DNA of 64,000 nt from Gammaproteobacteria bacterium Ga0077536 (GTDB lineage Bacteria; Pseudomonadota; Gammaproteobacteria; Ga0077536). Positions 9,179 to 17,343 of the stretch are shown one piece after another. The stretch's first letter is position 1. Each line of letters opens with the position of its first letter. The notes beneath the pieces are model-generated. The model ran no database searches, was not told the DNA's origin, and saw nothing but the letters and a program-made list of their open reading frames with translations. The DNA is taken from contig LNEL01000036.1 in the NCBI GenBank assembly GCA_001464935.1, positions 25,903-89,902 of the forward strand. The letters run 5' to 3'. The position numbers were made by a program, and so were the translations under genes.

Positions 9179-10345
9179 ATGCGCTTTCCCGCCCGCTTCC
9201 CGGCCTGCCCCGGTCGATTCCCCCCGCGCGCGCCACGGGCCCGCGCCAGCCTGTTCGGCGCGCTGCTGGTGACGACCTGCGCCAGCGCCGCGCCGACCGA
9301 CGACGCGTACCTCGCGGGTTACGCAGCCGGGATGCTGAAACGCGAACTGGCAACGGACGTCGCCGGCATCAAGGTCACGCGGGGCGTGATGACGGTGCCG
9401 GTTGGCGCCCTGTCCGCCGACGAGCGCGCGAGTGTGCTGCAGTCGCTGGCGGCGATACCCGGCGTGGTCGCCGTGGAGGCGGTCGAGCGCATGCCCGATT
9501 CGGGCGTGTCGGACTCCGCGACGCCCGACGCCCGCCGCATCAACAGCAATCGCGCCAGCGATGCCCCGGTGTTCAGCACCGGCGCGCTGCCCAGTGGCCA
9601 CCTGTTCAAGCCCCTGATGGCCGACCCGCGCTGGGCGCATTTTTCGGCGGCCTATCGCAATTACGTGGGACGCGAACTCGACGGCAACAACAACGCGTCG
9701 GTCAGCTTTGGCGAGACGCTGCCGTTCTATCGCGGCAATGTCGGGCTGGGGTCGGCACAGTGGGAGACGGGGCTGCAGGCCGGCGTGTTCAGTGACTTCA
9801 ATCTCGACGCGCGTTCGTCCGATCTGATCAACTCGGACTTCATCGCCTCCGTCTATGGCAGCCTGCGCGCCGGCCAGTTCTCCGCGTTCAGCCGTGTCTA
9901 TCACCAGAGTTCACACCTCGGCGACGAGTTCCTGCTGCAGACGCGACTCGAACGGGTCAATCTCAGCTATGAAGGCGCCGACCTCCGCCTGTCCTACGAG
10001 CTGCCGTACGGGCTGCGGGTCTACGGCGGTGGCGGCGGCATCTTTTCGAAGGAGCCGGAGACCATCCAGACGTGGTCGGCGCAGTACGGCGCGGAGTTCC
10101 GCAGCCCCTGGCGTTTCGAAAGCACGGCCCTGCGGCCGGTGGCCGGCATCGACATCAAGCAGCACGAACAGAATGAATGGCGCCCGGACGTCTCGGTCAA
10201 GGCGGGGCTGCAACTCGACAACGTGATGGCCTTCGGCCGCAAGCTGCAGTTCCTCGCCGAATACTTCAGCGGTTACTCGCCGACCGGCCAGTTCTACCGG
10301 GAGAAGGTCGAGTACGTCGGCATTGGTGCCCACTATCATTACTGA
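9179..10345 (+). CDS. DUF1207 outer-membrane-type protein with BON-like N-terminal domain
   Basis: Function unknown. The 388-residue protein starts with a long basic, hydrophobic signal-like segment (residues 1-38, ending TTCASAAP). A BON-like region follows at about 50-105: LATDVAGIKVTRGVMTV and then IPGVVAVEAV. The DUF1207 signature LMADPRWAHFSAAYRNY follows near 145. The rest alternates polar and aromatic residues (LRLSYELPYGLRVYGGGGG, LQFLAEYFSGYSP) and ends in HYHY, as expected of an outer-membrane beta-barrel. An AAGGA site precedes the ATG. It converges with the DUF1329 gene; both families occur in envelope contexts, but no shared role is shown. Confidence 0.75.
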   Translation: MRFPARFPACPGRFPPRAPRARASLFGALLVTTCASAAPTDDAYLAGYAAGMLKRELATDVAGIKVTRGVMTVPVGALSADERASVLQSLAAIPGVVAVEAVERMPDSGVSDSATPDARRINSNRASDAPVFSTGALPSGHLFKPLMADPRWAHFSAAYRNYVGRELDGNNNASVSFGETLPFYRGNVGLGSAQWETGLQAGVFSDFNLDARSSDLINSDFIASVYGSLRAGQFSAFSRVYHQSSHLGDEFLLQTRLERVNLSYEGADLRLSYELPYGLRVYGGGGGIFSKEPETIQTWSAQYGAEFRSPWRFESTALRPVAGIDIKQHEQNEWRPDVSVKAGLQLDNVMAFGRKLQFLAEYFSGYSPTGQFYREKVEYVGIGAHYHY

Positions 10346-10391
10346 GGGGCTGTTGCGGGGTGATCGCGGCGCAGCCGCGTAGGCCCGCCAC

Positions 10392-10420
10392 AAAAAAGAC
10401 AGGCCGCACGGGGCGGCCTG
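10392..10420 (-). terminator. Rho-independent terminator of the DUF1329 gene
   Basis: On the minus strand an 8-bp stem CAGGCCGC/GCGGCCTG with a 5-base loop is followed directly by TCTTTTTT. It lies about 75 bases past the DUF1329 stop. Read from the plus strand it has no U-tract, so it mainly serves the minus-strand gene. Confidence 0.85.
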
Positions 10421-10456
10421 AACTCACTCTCTGATGAGAACGAGGAGCTTCGGTAG

Positions 10457-10483
10457 GCGGCCGGCGCGTGGCGCGCCGGCCGC
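10457..10483. repeat. 12-bp perfect hairpin next to the DUF1329 stop codon
   Basis: GCGGCCGGCGCG pairs perfectly with CGCGCCGGCCGC around a TGG loop. It begins 10 bases after the DUF1329 stop and lacks a U-tract. It probably stabilises the mRNA 3' end or helps termination in both directions. Confidence 0.6.
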
Positions 10484-10492
10484 AGTCAACGG

Positions 10493-11860
10493 TCAACGAC
10501 CCTCGGTGAGATAGTTCACGTCGAGGATTTTCTTCACATCCTTAATCGTCGTATCCGGGTAGCTGTTGCCCCGGCAGGGCACGAGCGTGCCGCGGCTGTT
10601 CTGCACGTCGATCACGTTGATGCTCTGGAACGCGCTCATGCGCGTGCCGGGCGCGGTCGGCTGGGCCTTGAACTTCGCACCGCCCGCCTGGTACTGCGGG
10701 TCGTCGGTCCAGACCTTGGACAACTGCCACAGCTTCCACAGCTGGCCGCCCTTGTCGAAGGCGTTCGCGTAGTAGCACTCGCCCGACTGACGGTCGATGT
10801 ACATGTACTTGCTGCTGTAGGGATGGTTCTCGCGCTTCGGCGTCATCTTCACGACGTCCGTCGTGCGGACCGCCCAGTCGTCGAGCGGAATCAGGCCGTT
10901 CGGACCGTAGAACACGGTGTCGGCATTGCGCGAACGCGCAACCGCGAGGATGTCCTTGGTACCGACGTATTCCCAGTTGTGCTCGAGCGGACGGCCCGAG
11001 AAGCAGTAGAAATCCTCGAGCGTATGGTCGGTGCCGAGCAGAGAGTCGGACTTCACCTCAACCGATATGCGGCGCACGCGACGCAGGCTCGGGATGTACG
11101 CCCAGGAGTCGTCGGACTTGCGCGGATCGTCGTAGCGCAGGATCAGGAAGGCCGTCCCCGAAATGTCGAACGGGGACGTGAATCCCGTGTACTCGCGGAA
11201 CTCGGTGCCCTTCGCAAAGCCGTCGTCGATCTTGTAGCCGGTTTCGGCGAGATCCGCGCGGTGGCTGAAATACACGCGCTGGTACGGGCCCGTCAGCACG
11301 CGCTCAAAGGTGCCGCCGCCCTGGTAGTACTCTTTGTACTTCGCATCGGACATCACTTCGTGCGCGCTGTGCTCGCCCCCTTTGCGCACCCAGACCCAGT
11401 GGATGTCTTCGATGCGCAGGCCGTCGTTCTGCCAGCGATAGGCGAAGTTCCACGCCAGGCGGGTGCCGTCCTCGACGCTGCCGGGCTTGAAGGTCGCCGG
11501 CTCGAAGGGCTGACCGGCCGTGTAGTTCTCGATCGCGCCGTCGGCGGCGAGCGTGACCTTGGCCTGGAACTGGGCGGTGGCGGACTTGTAGATCTCCGGC
11601 GGCGACAGGTCGCCGGCGTCTTTGATTCGCATCTCCATGCCGTCGAAGATCACTTCCGGCTGGTATTCGAGCGGGATGAACGGCCGGATCAGGTCGGCCT
11701 TGTCCTGGGTGATCACGTCGCCGTCGATGAACTGCGGCTTCGCGGACTGGTTGTCCTTGAGCCAGGCGAAATGCTCTTCCGGCGTCACGGCGCCGGCGCA
11801 CAGCGGGTGGGCAACGGCCAGTGCGGTCAGCAAGGCGTTGCGGAGTCCTGTCTTCGTCAT
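10493..11860 (-). CDS. DUF1329 periplasmic protein
   Basis: A 455-residue protein of the DUF1329 family, often linked with DUF1302 outer-membrane proteins and suspected of envelope lipid or hydrophobic-compound handling; its biochemical role is unknown. ATG 11860 is chosen over 11887 because it has GAGGA 8 bases upstream and begins a clean signal peptide (MTKTGLRNALLTALAVAHP, cleavage near AGA-V). Family blocks include YIPSLRRVRRIS, YKIDDG, GTDHTLEDFYCFSG and a Tyr-rich C-terminal part (PYSSKYMYIDRQSGECYYA). A terminator follows at 10392-10420. No DUF1302 partner is adjacent; the opposite-facing DUF1207 protein may take that place. Confidence 0.85.
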   Translation of the reverse strand: MTKTGLRNALLTALAVAHPLCAGAVTPEEHFAWLKDNQSAKPQFIDGDVITQDKADLIRPFIPLEYQPEVIFDGMEMRIKDAGDLSPPEIYKSATAQFQAKVTLAADGAIENYTAGQPFEPATFKPGSVEDGTRLAWNFAYRWQNDGLRIEDIHWVWVRKGGEHSAHEVMSDAKYKEYYQGGGTFERVLTGPYQRVYFSHRADLAETGYKIDDGFAKGTEFREYTGFTSPFDISGTAFLILRYDDPRKSDDSWAYIPSLRRVRRISVEVKSDSLLGTDHTLEDFYCFSGRPLEHNWEYVGTKDILAVARSRNADTVFYGPNGLIPLDDWAVRTTDVVKMTPKRENHPYSSKYMYIDRQSGECYYANAFDKGGQLWKLWQLSKVWTDDPQYQAGGAKFKAQPTAPGTRMSAFQSINVIDVQNSRGTLVPCRGNSYPDTTIKDVKKILDVNYLTEGR

Positions 11861-12346
11861 GTGTGTCCTCTGGAAGCTTGAAACCATGTGTCAGGCCCTG
11901 CGCCGATCGCGCCCATGGCCAGCCCGCTGTAGCGGTCTCATGGGACGGCCGGGCAGGCCGCTCTTCTTCGATTTATGTATACAAAATATACATAGAATCA
12001 TGGTGCGTTGCGACATAAAAATATTCAAATATTTGTTCTAGATCGTTTATTTTTTATTTCCTTAATTTTGAAGGTTGATTTTTCAATACAATCTGTGCCG
12101 CTTTGCAACACAACTGTCCCAAATCAGGCGGCCAGTGTTGCAATGCGATACAGGGACCTTCGAACGGCTCGCGGGCGCTCTGGCTGGCGCAGGGCCAGGC
12201 ACCTGGCCGGGGCGCCGACGCGGGCGAAAAGGCTGGCGGGACACCCACCGGAAATCCCGGCAACCCGGGCGGCGGACGCGAGCGGCATTGCGGGCCGGCG
12301 GACGCCGTGGTTACGCTGGCGCCGGCACCCCAGAGGTCGTTCGCGC
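11861..12346. promoter_or_regulatory. AT-rich, palindrome-rich divergent control region
   Basis: These 486 bases lie between the DUF1329 gene (-) and the amidase operon (+). About 11970-12115 is strikingly AT-rich against the local background. It holds three inverted repeats: ATGTATA/TATACAT at 11975-11993 (5-base spacer), AAATATT/AATATTT at 12019-12034 with core CAAATATTTG, and TTGCAACAC/GTGTTGCAA at 12103-12143. The first two have the size of regulator operators. No clear -10/-35 pair was found, and 12150-12340 shows nothing recognisable. Confidence 0.5.
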
Positions 12347-13468
12347 ATGACGCTCTATCGCACCCGCCACCGCGATCCGCTGTTCCACGAAGTCACGACG
12401 CGGTGTCGCGTCCACCTGTTCGCCCGCGATCCGGCGCAGCGCTGGGGCGAGGCGCTGGCGCAGGAGCAGGACAGCTTTCGTGACGTCTGCCGGGTCATGC
12501 ATCGGCTCGCGTTCGGCGGTGGTCGGGGCGCCCTCACGCTGCCGCTCGCGTCGCTCGCCTACCGTCTCGTGTACCGGCACTGGGGCCAGTACACCGCCGA
12601 CAGCGACTGGCTGGCCGCGCAGTCCGGGGGGCTGCGGAGCCCGGCGCAGTGCGCATTCCTGCAGCGGCAGTATTCGTGGGCGCACGCGAGCCCCTACACC
12701 GGCGGCTGCAGCACCGTGACGGTGTGGGACGAGACCGCCGGGGAAATGGTGTGTTTTCGCAGCCTCGACTGGCCGGCGGCAGAGGCCATTGGCCGCACGA
12801 CCCGCATCTTCGAGCTGATCGGTCCGGATGGCGCGGTGCACGGTCGTTCGGCCGGCATGATGGGGATGCTCGGCATCCTGACCGCCGTGCGCGACGGCGT
12901 CTCGGTGGTGCTGAACTACGCGCCATCGCCCGGGCTGGCGGGCCGCTTCAGGCCGGATCCGACCCTGATGCTGCGCCGCTTCCTCGAAGACCTGTCGGTG
13001 CAAGGCTATGCCGACGCGGTGGAATGGCTGCGCCGTGAACGGCCCGGAGCCCCATGTTTCGTTACCGTGTGCGGTACGGCGCGCGGTGACGCCTGCGTGC
13101 TGGCCTGGGACGTCGCCGGTCCGCCCGAAATCCGCCGGGCCGACGAGCGCACCGGCATCCTCGTGCAGACCAATCACTATCACGACGACAACGCGGCGGT
13201 CCGGCGCAACAAACGCCAGTTGCACGAGGCACCCGCCGACGGCTGGTTCCACACCCGGCTCCAGCGCAACAGCCGGCAACGGGCACGGACACTGCACGCG
13301 GCGCTCGACGCGCTCGTGCACAGCGGCCGCACCCCCGACAGCGCGGCCCTGTGCGAACTCTATCGACAGCCGCCGGTGTGGAATCACGAAACCGCGCACT
13401 GGGTCGAGCTGCGGCCACGACACAACCAGTTGCGGGTATGGGTGCATCGCGAAGATCTCGCCGCCTGA
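12347..13468 (+). CDS. Acid ceramidase/NAAA-like linear amide C-N hydrolase
   Basis: A 373-residue protein that resembles the Ntn-type cysteine amidases (acid ceramidase, N-acylethanolamine amidase, choloylglycine hydrolase group). The likely nucleophile region is YTGGCSTVTVWD, with Cys about residue 123. It is followed by VCFRSLDWP, GMMGMLGILTAVRDG and VSVVLNYAPSPG, and later by VQTNHYHDD, which correspond in order to blocks of that superfamily. Predicted substrates are fatty or bile-type amides. Unlike secreted family members it has no signal peptide from ATG 12347 (GAGG at 12333-12336), and the nucleophile is internal, so the family assignment is moderate. Cupin and PhyH genes follow. Confidence 0.6.
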   Translation: MTLYRTRHRDPLFHEVTTRCRVHLFARDPAQRWGEALAQEQDSFRDVCRVMHRLAFGGGRGALTLPLASLAYRLVYRHWGQYTADSDWLAAQSGGLRSPAQCAFLQRQYSWAHASPYTGGCSTVTVWDETAGEMVCFRSLDWPAAEAIGRTTRIFELIGPDGAVHGRSAGMMGMLGILTAVRDGVSVVLNYAPSPGLAGRFRPDPTLMLRRFLEDLSVQGYADAVEWLRRERPGAPCFVTVCGTARGDACVLAWDVAGPPEIRRADERTGILVQTNHYHDDNAAVRRNKRQLHEAPADGWFHTRLQRNSRQRARTLHAALDALVHSGRTPDSAALCELYRQPPVWNHETAHWVELRPRHNQLRVWVHREDLAA

Positions 13469-13565
13469 TCCGCCCGCCGCTACCGTTTGCGCGCCGACTG
13501 ATCCACCATGGGATCGGCGCTGCATGGCCGCCCGACCGCCATGCCCCGGTACCAGGAGAAGCCCG

Positions 13566-14117
13566 ATGGTCAACACCGCCCCGATCACCGATCTGGATTT
13601 CACCGAAGCCGAAATGGAAGCGCATGTCGCACGCTTCGCCGACATTCCGAGCACCGCCAAGTCCTTCATCGATACGCGCCTGCCCGGCCACGAGCGCGAC
13701 ATCTACACCATCATCGGCGGCGGCGTGCTCGAGGATCCGGACATCCGCCCGCCGCTGGCGCCGCAGGATTTTCATCTCGCGATCATCCGCGCCGACCCGG
13801 GCAAGGGCGCCGCGCTGCATTCGCACCTGACCCAGGAAGTGTTCATGCCGCTGTCGGGCCGCTGGGCGATCTGCTGGGGCCCGACCGGCGAACGCGAAGT
13901 GATCCTCGGCCAGTACGACACGATTTCGGTCCCCGTGCAGGTGATGCGCGGCTTTCGCAACGTCGGCGACGACAGCGCGATGATGCTCGCGATCGTCGGC
14001 GGTCACGATCCGGGCCGCGTCGGCTGGCCGGAAGAAATGAAGGAGCGCGTGCGTGGCATCGGCTATGAACTGACCGCCGACGGCGTGCTGCGCGAAATCG
14101 CGCCGGCGCCGCGATGA
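13566..14117 (+). CDS. Cupin-domain protein of unknown substrate
   Basis: A 183-residue small beta-barrel protein. The cupin motif 1 region reads ALHSHLTQEVFMPLSGRW, with the His-x-His and Glu ligand pattern. The second motif has Arg (PVQVMRGFRNVG) where cupins usually have His, so the metal site may be altered. ATG 13566 has GGAGAA 7 bases upstream. It lies about 97 bases after the amidase and overlaps the PhyH start as ATGA, so cupin and PhyH are translationally coupled. It may act as an accessory dioxygenase, an isomerase or a sensor. No substrate can be inferred. Confidence 0.75.
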   Translation: MVNTAPITDLDFTEAEMEAHVARFADIPSTAKSFIDTRLPGHERDIYTIIGGGVLEDPDIRPPLAPQDFHLAIIRADPGKGAALHSHLTQEVFMPLSGRWAICWGPTGEREVILGQYDTISVPVQVMRGFRNVGDDSAMMLAIVGGHDPGRVGWPEEMKERVRGIGYELTADGVLREIAPAPR

Positions 14118-14758
14118 GCGCCTACGCGGCGTTTCGCGAAACCGCGGCGCTGACGCCCGACGAAGTTGCGCGCTACCGGCAGCAGGGCCAGCTGACCCCG
14201 ACGTGGCGATTGCCGACCGCGCTGCTGTCGCGGATGCAGGACGCGCTCGCGCGCCTGCTCGCCGCGCGCACCGATGTCCGGCCGGACTTCATCGCGTTGC
14301 CGCACGTGCCGTGGAACGACGATGAAGGCCTGGAAATCGCGCGAGAATTCTTCGATTTCGTCACCGATCCCGATCTGCTGGACATCGTCTCCGCCGTGAT
14401 CGGTCCGGACATCGTGCTGTGGGCGTCGTCAGTGTTCTGCAAACCGCCCGGCGTCGGCCTCGAGGTGCCGTGGCACCAGGACGGCCAGTACTGGCCGATA
14501 CGCCCGCGCGAAACGGTGACGGTGTGGATCGCCCTCGACGACGTCACGCGCGAAAACGGCTGCATGCGCGTCATCCCGGGCTCGCATCGCATGGGCGAGT
14601 TCAGCCACGAACAGAGCGATCGCGAGGACCTGGTCCTCAACAACGTGCTGAACGACCCACGCATCGACCTCGCAAGCGCCTATGATGTGATCCTGACGGC
14701 GGCGCTCAGGTCGCTTCGGTCTTCGTCTCGCCGCAACGGGAGCACTTGTAGATCGTGA
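14114..14758 (+). CDS. Phytanoyl-CoA dioxygenase (PhyH) family protein, truncated
   Basis: A non-heme Fe(II)/2-oxoglutarate oxygenase. Residues 1-193 are typical: the metal-binding His121-x-Asp123 sits in VPWHQDGQYWPI, followed by VTVWIALDD and NGCMRVIPGSH. From base 14693 the sequence switches to a perfect inverted copy of 15351-15451, and the frame ends at 14758 after 21 foreign residues. The missing part should carry the distal metal His and the 2-oxoglutarate-binding Arg, so the protein as written cannot be active. The natural C-terminus reappears at 14794-14919 in a different frame. The break is either a template-switch event or an assembly error. Confidence 0.8.
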   Translation: MSAYAAFRETAALTPDEVARYRQQGQLTPTWRLPTALLSRMQDALARLLAARTDVRPDFIALPHVPWNDDEGLEIAREFFDFVTDPDLLDIVSAVIGPDIVLWASSVFCKPPGVGLEVPWHQDGQYWPIRPRETVTVWIALDDVTRENGCMRVIPGSHRMGEFSHEQSDREDLVLNNVLNDPRIDLASAYDVILTAALRSLRSSSRRNGSTCRS

Positions 14759-14793
14759 TCAGCTTGCCCTGTTTGACATCGAAGGGCTTGCGC
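14693..14793 (-). repeat. 101-bp perfect inverted copy of 15351-15451 (left copy)
   Basis: Base for base this equals the reverse complement of 15351-15451. The right copy is native: it spans the 3' ends of the small CxxC-protein gene and the convergent MFS gene. The left copy interrupts PhyH, so it is the derived one. Identity stops sharply at both ends (14692/14693 and 14793/14794). Confidence 0.9.
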
Positions 14794-14919
14794 AGCCTCC
14801 CGATGGGCAGCGCGTCGTCCACCGTGCCGGTCGAATTCGCGCAGCGGCCGATCTGGCTGGTGCGGGGCGTCGACCGCTGCGGGCACAATGATTTCGACAT
14901 CGGCCATACATACTGGTGA
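14794..14919 (+). pseudogene. Displaced C-terminal remnant of the PhyH gene
   Basis: Read from 14794 the frame gives SLPMGSASSTVPVEF, then RPIWLVRGVDRCGHND and a TGA at 14917-14919. RP(I/L)WL(V/L)RG.D..GNDF resembles the end of bacterial PhyH-family proteins. The stop lies 5 bases before the next gene, as expected of an operon. This frame differs from that of 14114-14692, so the roughly 150 native bases between the two parts were replaced, not merely interrupted. Confidence 0.65.
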
Positions 14920-14924
14920 CTTCC

Positions 14925-15242
14925 ATGCTCGTCCGTTTTCACAGTCCGGCCCACCACGACATCATCATGTTCGGCAATGTGGCCAAGGAACTGATCCACC
15001 TGATGGGCTTCTCCGGCCGCATCCCGAGCGCCGTGCAGGCAGCAGATCTCGCCGATGTGCGCACCAGGCTCCTCGACGGGCTCGCCTCGGCCCCGCCGCC
15101 GCCGCCCGCCGACGACGATGTCGAAGCGGACGCCGAGACCCAGGATCACGTGCCCCTGAAAACCCGCGCCCAGCCGCTCGTGGCGATGATCGACGCCGCG
15201 ATCAAGAAAGAAGCCTACGTGATGTGGGAAGAGACTCGCTGA
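14925..15242 (+). CDS. DUF1840 protein
   Basis: A 105-residue protein of the conserved DUF1840 family, function unknown. The start MLVRFHSPAHHDIIMFG and KELIHLMGFSG, a Pro/Asp-rich middle (about residues 57-75) and the end PLVAMIDAAIKKE..VMWEE match family style. ATG 14925 is preferred; a GTG three codons earlier is in frame. It follows the PhyH remnant by 5 bases and precedes the CxxC protein gene by 10. The block lies inside the pair of 101-bp inverted copies but is itself intact. Confidence 0.8.
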   Translation: MLVRFHSPAHHDIIMFGNVAKELIHLMGFSGRIPSAVQAADLADVRTRLLDGLASAPPPPPADDDVEADAETQDHVPLKTRAQPLVAMIDAAIKKEAYVMWEETR

Positions 15243-15252
15243 CGCGCACATC

Positions 15253-15438
15253 ATGGGCGACGTCATCCAGTTCAGGAAACGCAAACCCGGCGAGCAGGCG
15301 CGCGGCAAGACGATGTGCCGCGAAGGCTTTCACAAATGGGCGGTCTGGCAGCGCAAGCCCTTCGATGTCAAACAGGGCAAGCTGATCACGATCTACAAGT
15401 GCTCCCGTTGCGGCGAGACGAAGACCGAAGCGACCTGA
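15253..15438 (+). CDS. Small conserved CxxC zinc-ribbon-like protein
   Basis: A 61-residue basic protein without a named function. It starts MGDVIQFRKRKPGEQ and has Cys near residue 22 (KTMCREGFHKWAVW). The C-terminal half reads FDVKQGKLITIYKCSRCGET, with a CxxC knuckle that could bind zinc. It is 10 bases after the DUF1840 gene and ends 9 bases before the stop of the convergent MFS gene. Its last 29 codons are the source of the inverted copy inside PhyH. Homologous short proteins occur widely in proteobacteria, which supports it being real. Confidence 0.7.
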   Translation: MGDVIQFRKRKPGEQARGKTMCREGFHKWAVWQRKPFDVKQGKLITIYKCSRCGETKTEAT

Positions 15439-15451
15439 GCGCCGCCGTCAG
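15351..15451 (+). repeat. 101-bp perfect inverted copy of 14693-14793 (right, native copy)
   Basis: It contains the last 88 bases of the CxxC-protein gene, the 9-base gap and the stop of the MFS gene. Both genes read normally through it, so this is the original position. Confidence 0.9.
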
Positions 15452-16647
15452 CTGAACAGCGCGCCGGCGCCGACGAGCGCGAGACTCCAGGTCGAGGCGG
15501 CATGCGACACCCCGGCCGCCAGCATCACCGAGAACAGAAACGGCGCCAGGGCCTTGGCGAAGAACGACGGTAGCGCCAGCCGCCCGAGCAGGGCGCCGTA
15601 ATGCGTCCGACCGAACAGTTCCGCCGGCACCGTGCCACGCACGATCGTCAGGATGCCGTTGCTCGCGCCATAACAGGCGGCAAAGGCGAACGCCTGCGAG
15701 CGCTCGCCGTCGATCCCCGTCAGCAGCAACAGCGCAATGGTCATCAGCACGAAGGCCACCGATCCCACGCTGACCGCGCGCACCCGCGGCGCGACGCTGA
15801 ATTCGATGATGCGCGCCGCGACCTGCATCGGGCCGAACAACGCGCCCACGAGAATGGCATCCTCGACGCCGATGCCCGCGTCGCCGAGCAGTTCGACGAG
15901 ATGGGCCGACAGCACCGCGAAGGCGAACGACACTGCGGCGAAGGCCACCGCCAGCCACCAGAAGGCGGCCCCCGGCTTCGGCATCGCCGGGCGGGGCTGC
16001 CCGCTCGCGGCGTGATCGCGCGGCCGCGGCCCCGGGACCACGGCGCGATACAGCGGCAGGCAGACGACGAGATGGAGCACCGCGAACACGGCGCACGCCG
16101 TGCGCCAGTCCCAGTGCGTGACCAACCAGTGCGACAGCGGCCAGAACACCGTGCTGGCGAAGCCTGCGATCAGCGTCAGGGCGGTCACCGCGCGGCGGTA
16201 GTCCTGGCCGGGCACCATGATGTTCAGCGCCGCCATCGCCGCGTCGTAGAGTCCGCAGCCCATCGCGAGGCCGGCCAGCGCCCAGCCGACGAAAAAGCCC
16301 GGCGTGGAATCGGCCACGGCGAGCGTGGCGAAACTCGCCGCGCCGAGCAGCGCCGCCGCGCTGAGCACGTCGCGTCCACCGAGGCTGTCGACGCGCCGAC
16401 CGACCCATGGCGCGACGGCACCGGATAGCAGCAGGGCCAGCGTGAATCCGCCGTACACGGCCGGACGCGAGAGTCCGAGACTCTCGCCCATCGGGCCAGC
16501 GAGCACCGCGATCGAGTAGTACAGCGAGCCCCAGGCAATGATCTGGGCGATGCCCAGCGGCGGGATGATTCGCCACAACGGTGTGGGGCTGGCGGGGAGC
16601 GTGTCGGTCACGGCGGAAAGGGCCTCGCTGATGGCCGATTGTCGCAT
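15448..16647 (-). CDS. MFS transporter
   Basis: A 399-residue inner-membrane major facilitator with about 12 hydrophobic segments. The first ([20 protein letters not shown]) starts near residue 28, and there is a cytoplasmic basic loop in the middle ([14 protein letters not shown]). The loop after TM2 is [15 protein letters not shown], the usual MFS loop 2-3. The frame opens at 16707, but ATG 16647 ([10 protein letters not shown]) puts the first membrane segment at normal distance. Substrate unknown; the fold resembles the monocarboxylate/CynX-like group. It is convergent with the small-protein genes and divergent from trpG. Confidence 0.8.
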   Translation of the reverse strand: MRQSAISEALSAVTDTLPASPTPLWRIIPPLGIAQIIAWGSLYYSIAVLAGPMGESLGLSRPAVYGGFTLALLLSGAVAPWVGRRVDSLGGRDVLSAAALLGAASFATLAVADSTPGFFVGWALAGLAMGCGLYDAAMAALNIMVPGQDYRRAVTALTLIAGFASTVFWPLSHWLVTHWDWRTACAVFAVLHLVVCLPLYRAVVPGPRPRDHAASGQPRPAMPKPGAAFWWLAVAFAAVSFAFAVLSAHLVELLGDAGIGVEDAILVGALFGPMQVAARIIEFSVAPRVRAVSVGSVAFVLMTIALLLLTGIDGERSQAFAFAACYGASNGILTIVRGTVPAELFGRTHYGALLGRLALPSFFAKALAPFLFSVMLAAGVSHAASTWSLALVGAGALFS

Positions 16648-16742
16648 GCCTGCCTGGCGGCGGGGTTTCGCCGAGGGGGGTTTCCTGCAAGAATTCGCGC
16701 TCCCCAATACGGCCTCACGGCGGGCATCACGCCGACTTCGCC

Positions 16743-17339
16743 ATGCTCCTGATGATCGACAACTACGATTCCTTCACCTACAACCTCGTGCAGTACTGCG
16801 GCGAGCTCGGTGAAGAGGTCGAGGTCGTGCGCAATGACGCGATCACCGTCGCCGACATCCGTCGCCGGCAGCCCGATCACATCATTATTTCACCCGGCCC
16901 CTGCACGCCGAACGAGGCCGGCGTGTCGCTGGCCATCGTGCGCGAACTGGCCGGCGAGATCCCGCTGCTCGGTGTCTGCCTGGGCCACCAGAGCATCGGC
17001 CAGGCCTTCGGCGGGCGCATCATCCATGCGCGCGAAGTGATGCACGGCAAGACCTCCGCGATCCACCACCGCGGCACCGATGTCTTCAAAGGGCTCGCCA
17101 ACCCGTTCACCGCCACGCGCTACCATTCGCTGGTGATCGAGAAGTCGACGTGCCCGCCGTGCCTCGAAGTGACCGCGTGGACCGAAATGCCGGACGGCAG
17201 CGTCGACGAGATCATGGGCGTGCGCCATCGCGAACTGCCGGTCTACGGCGTGCAGTTCCATCCCGAATCGATCCTGACCGATCACGGTCACGACCTGTTG
17301 CGCAATTTCTTCGAACTCAGCCGCGCGGCGCGCGCCTGA
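16743..17339 (+). CDS. trpG: Anthranilate synthase component II (glutamine amidotransferase)
   Basis: It supplies ammonia from glutamine to TrpE for anthranilate synthesis, and may also serve PabB for aminobenzoate. The 198-residue class I amidotransferase has the nucleophile motif [15 protein letters not shown] and the His-Glu pair in VQFHPES. It starts [18 protein letters not shown]. No strong Shine-Dalgarno precedes the ATG. It is followed after 4 bases by trpD. trpE is not in the window, as in many gammaproteobacteria where trpGDC is split from trpE. Confidence 0.95.
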   Translation: MLLMIDNYDSFTYNLVQYCGELGEEVEVVRNDAITVADIRRRQPDHIIISPGPCTPNEAGVSLAIVRELAGEIPLLGVCLGHQSIGQAFGGRIIHAREVMHGKTSAIHHRGTDVFKGLANPFTATRYHSLVIEKSTCPPCLEVTAWTEMPDGSVDEIMGVRHRELPVYGVQFHPESILTDHGHDLLRNFFELSRAARA

Positions 17340-17343
17340 CGCC

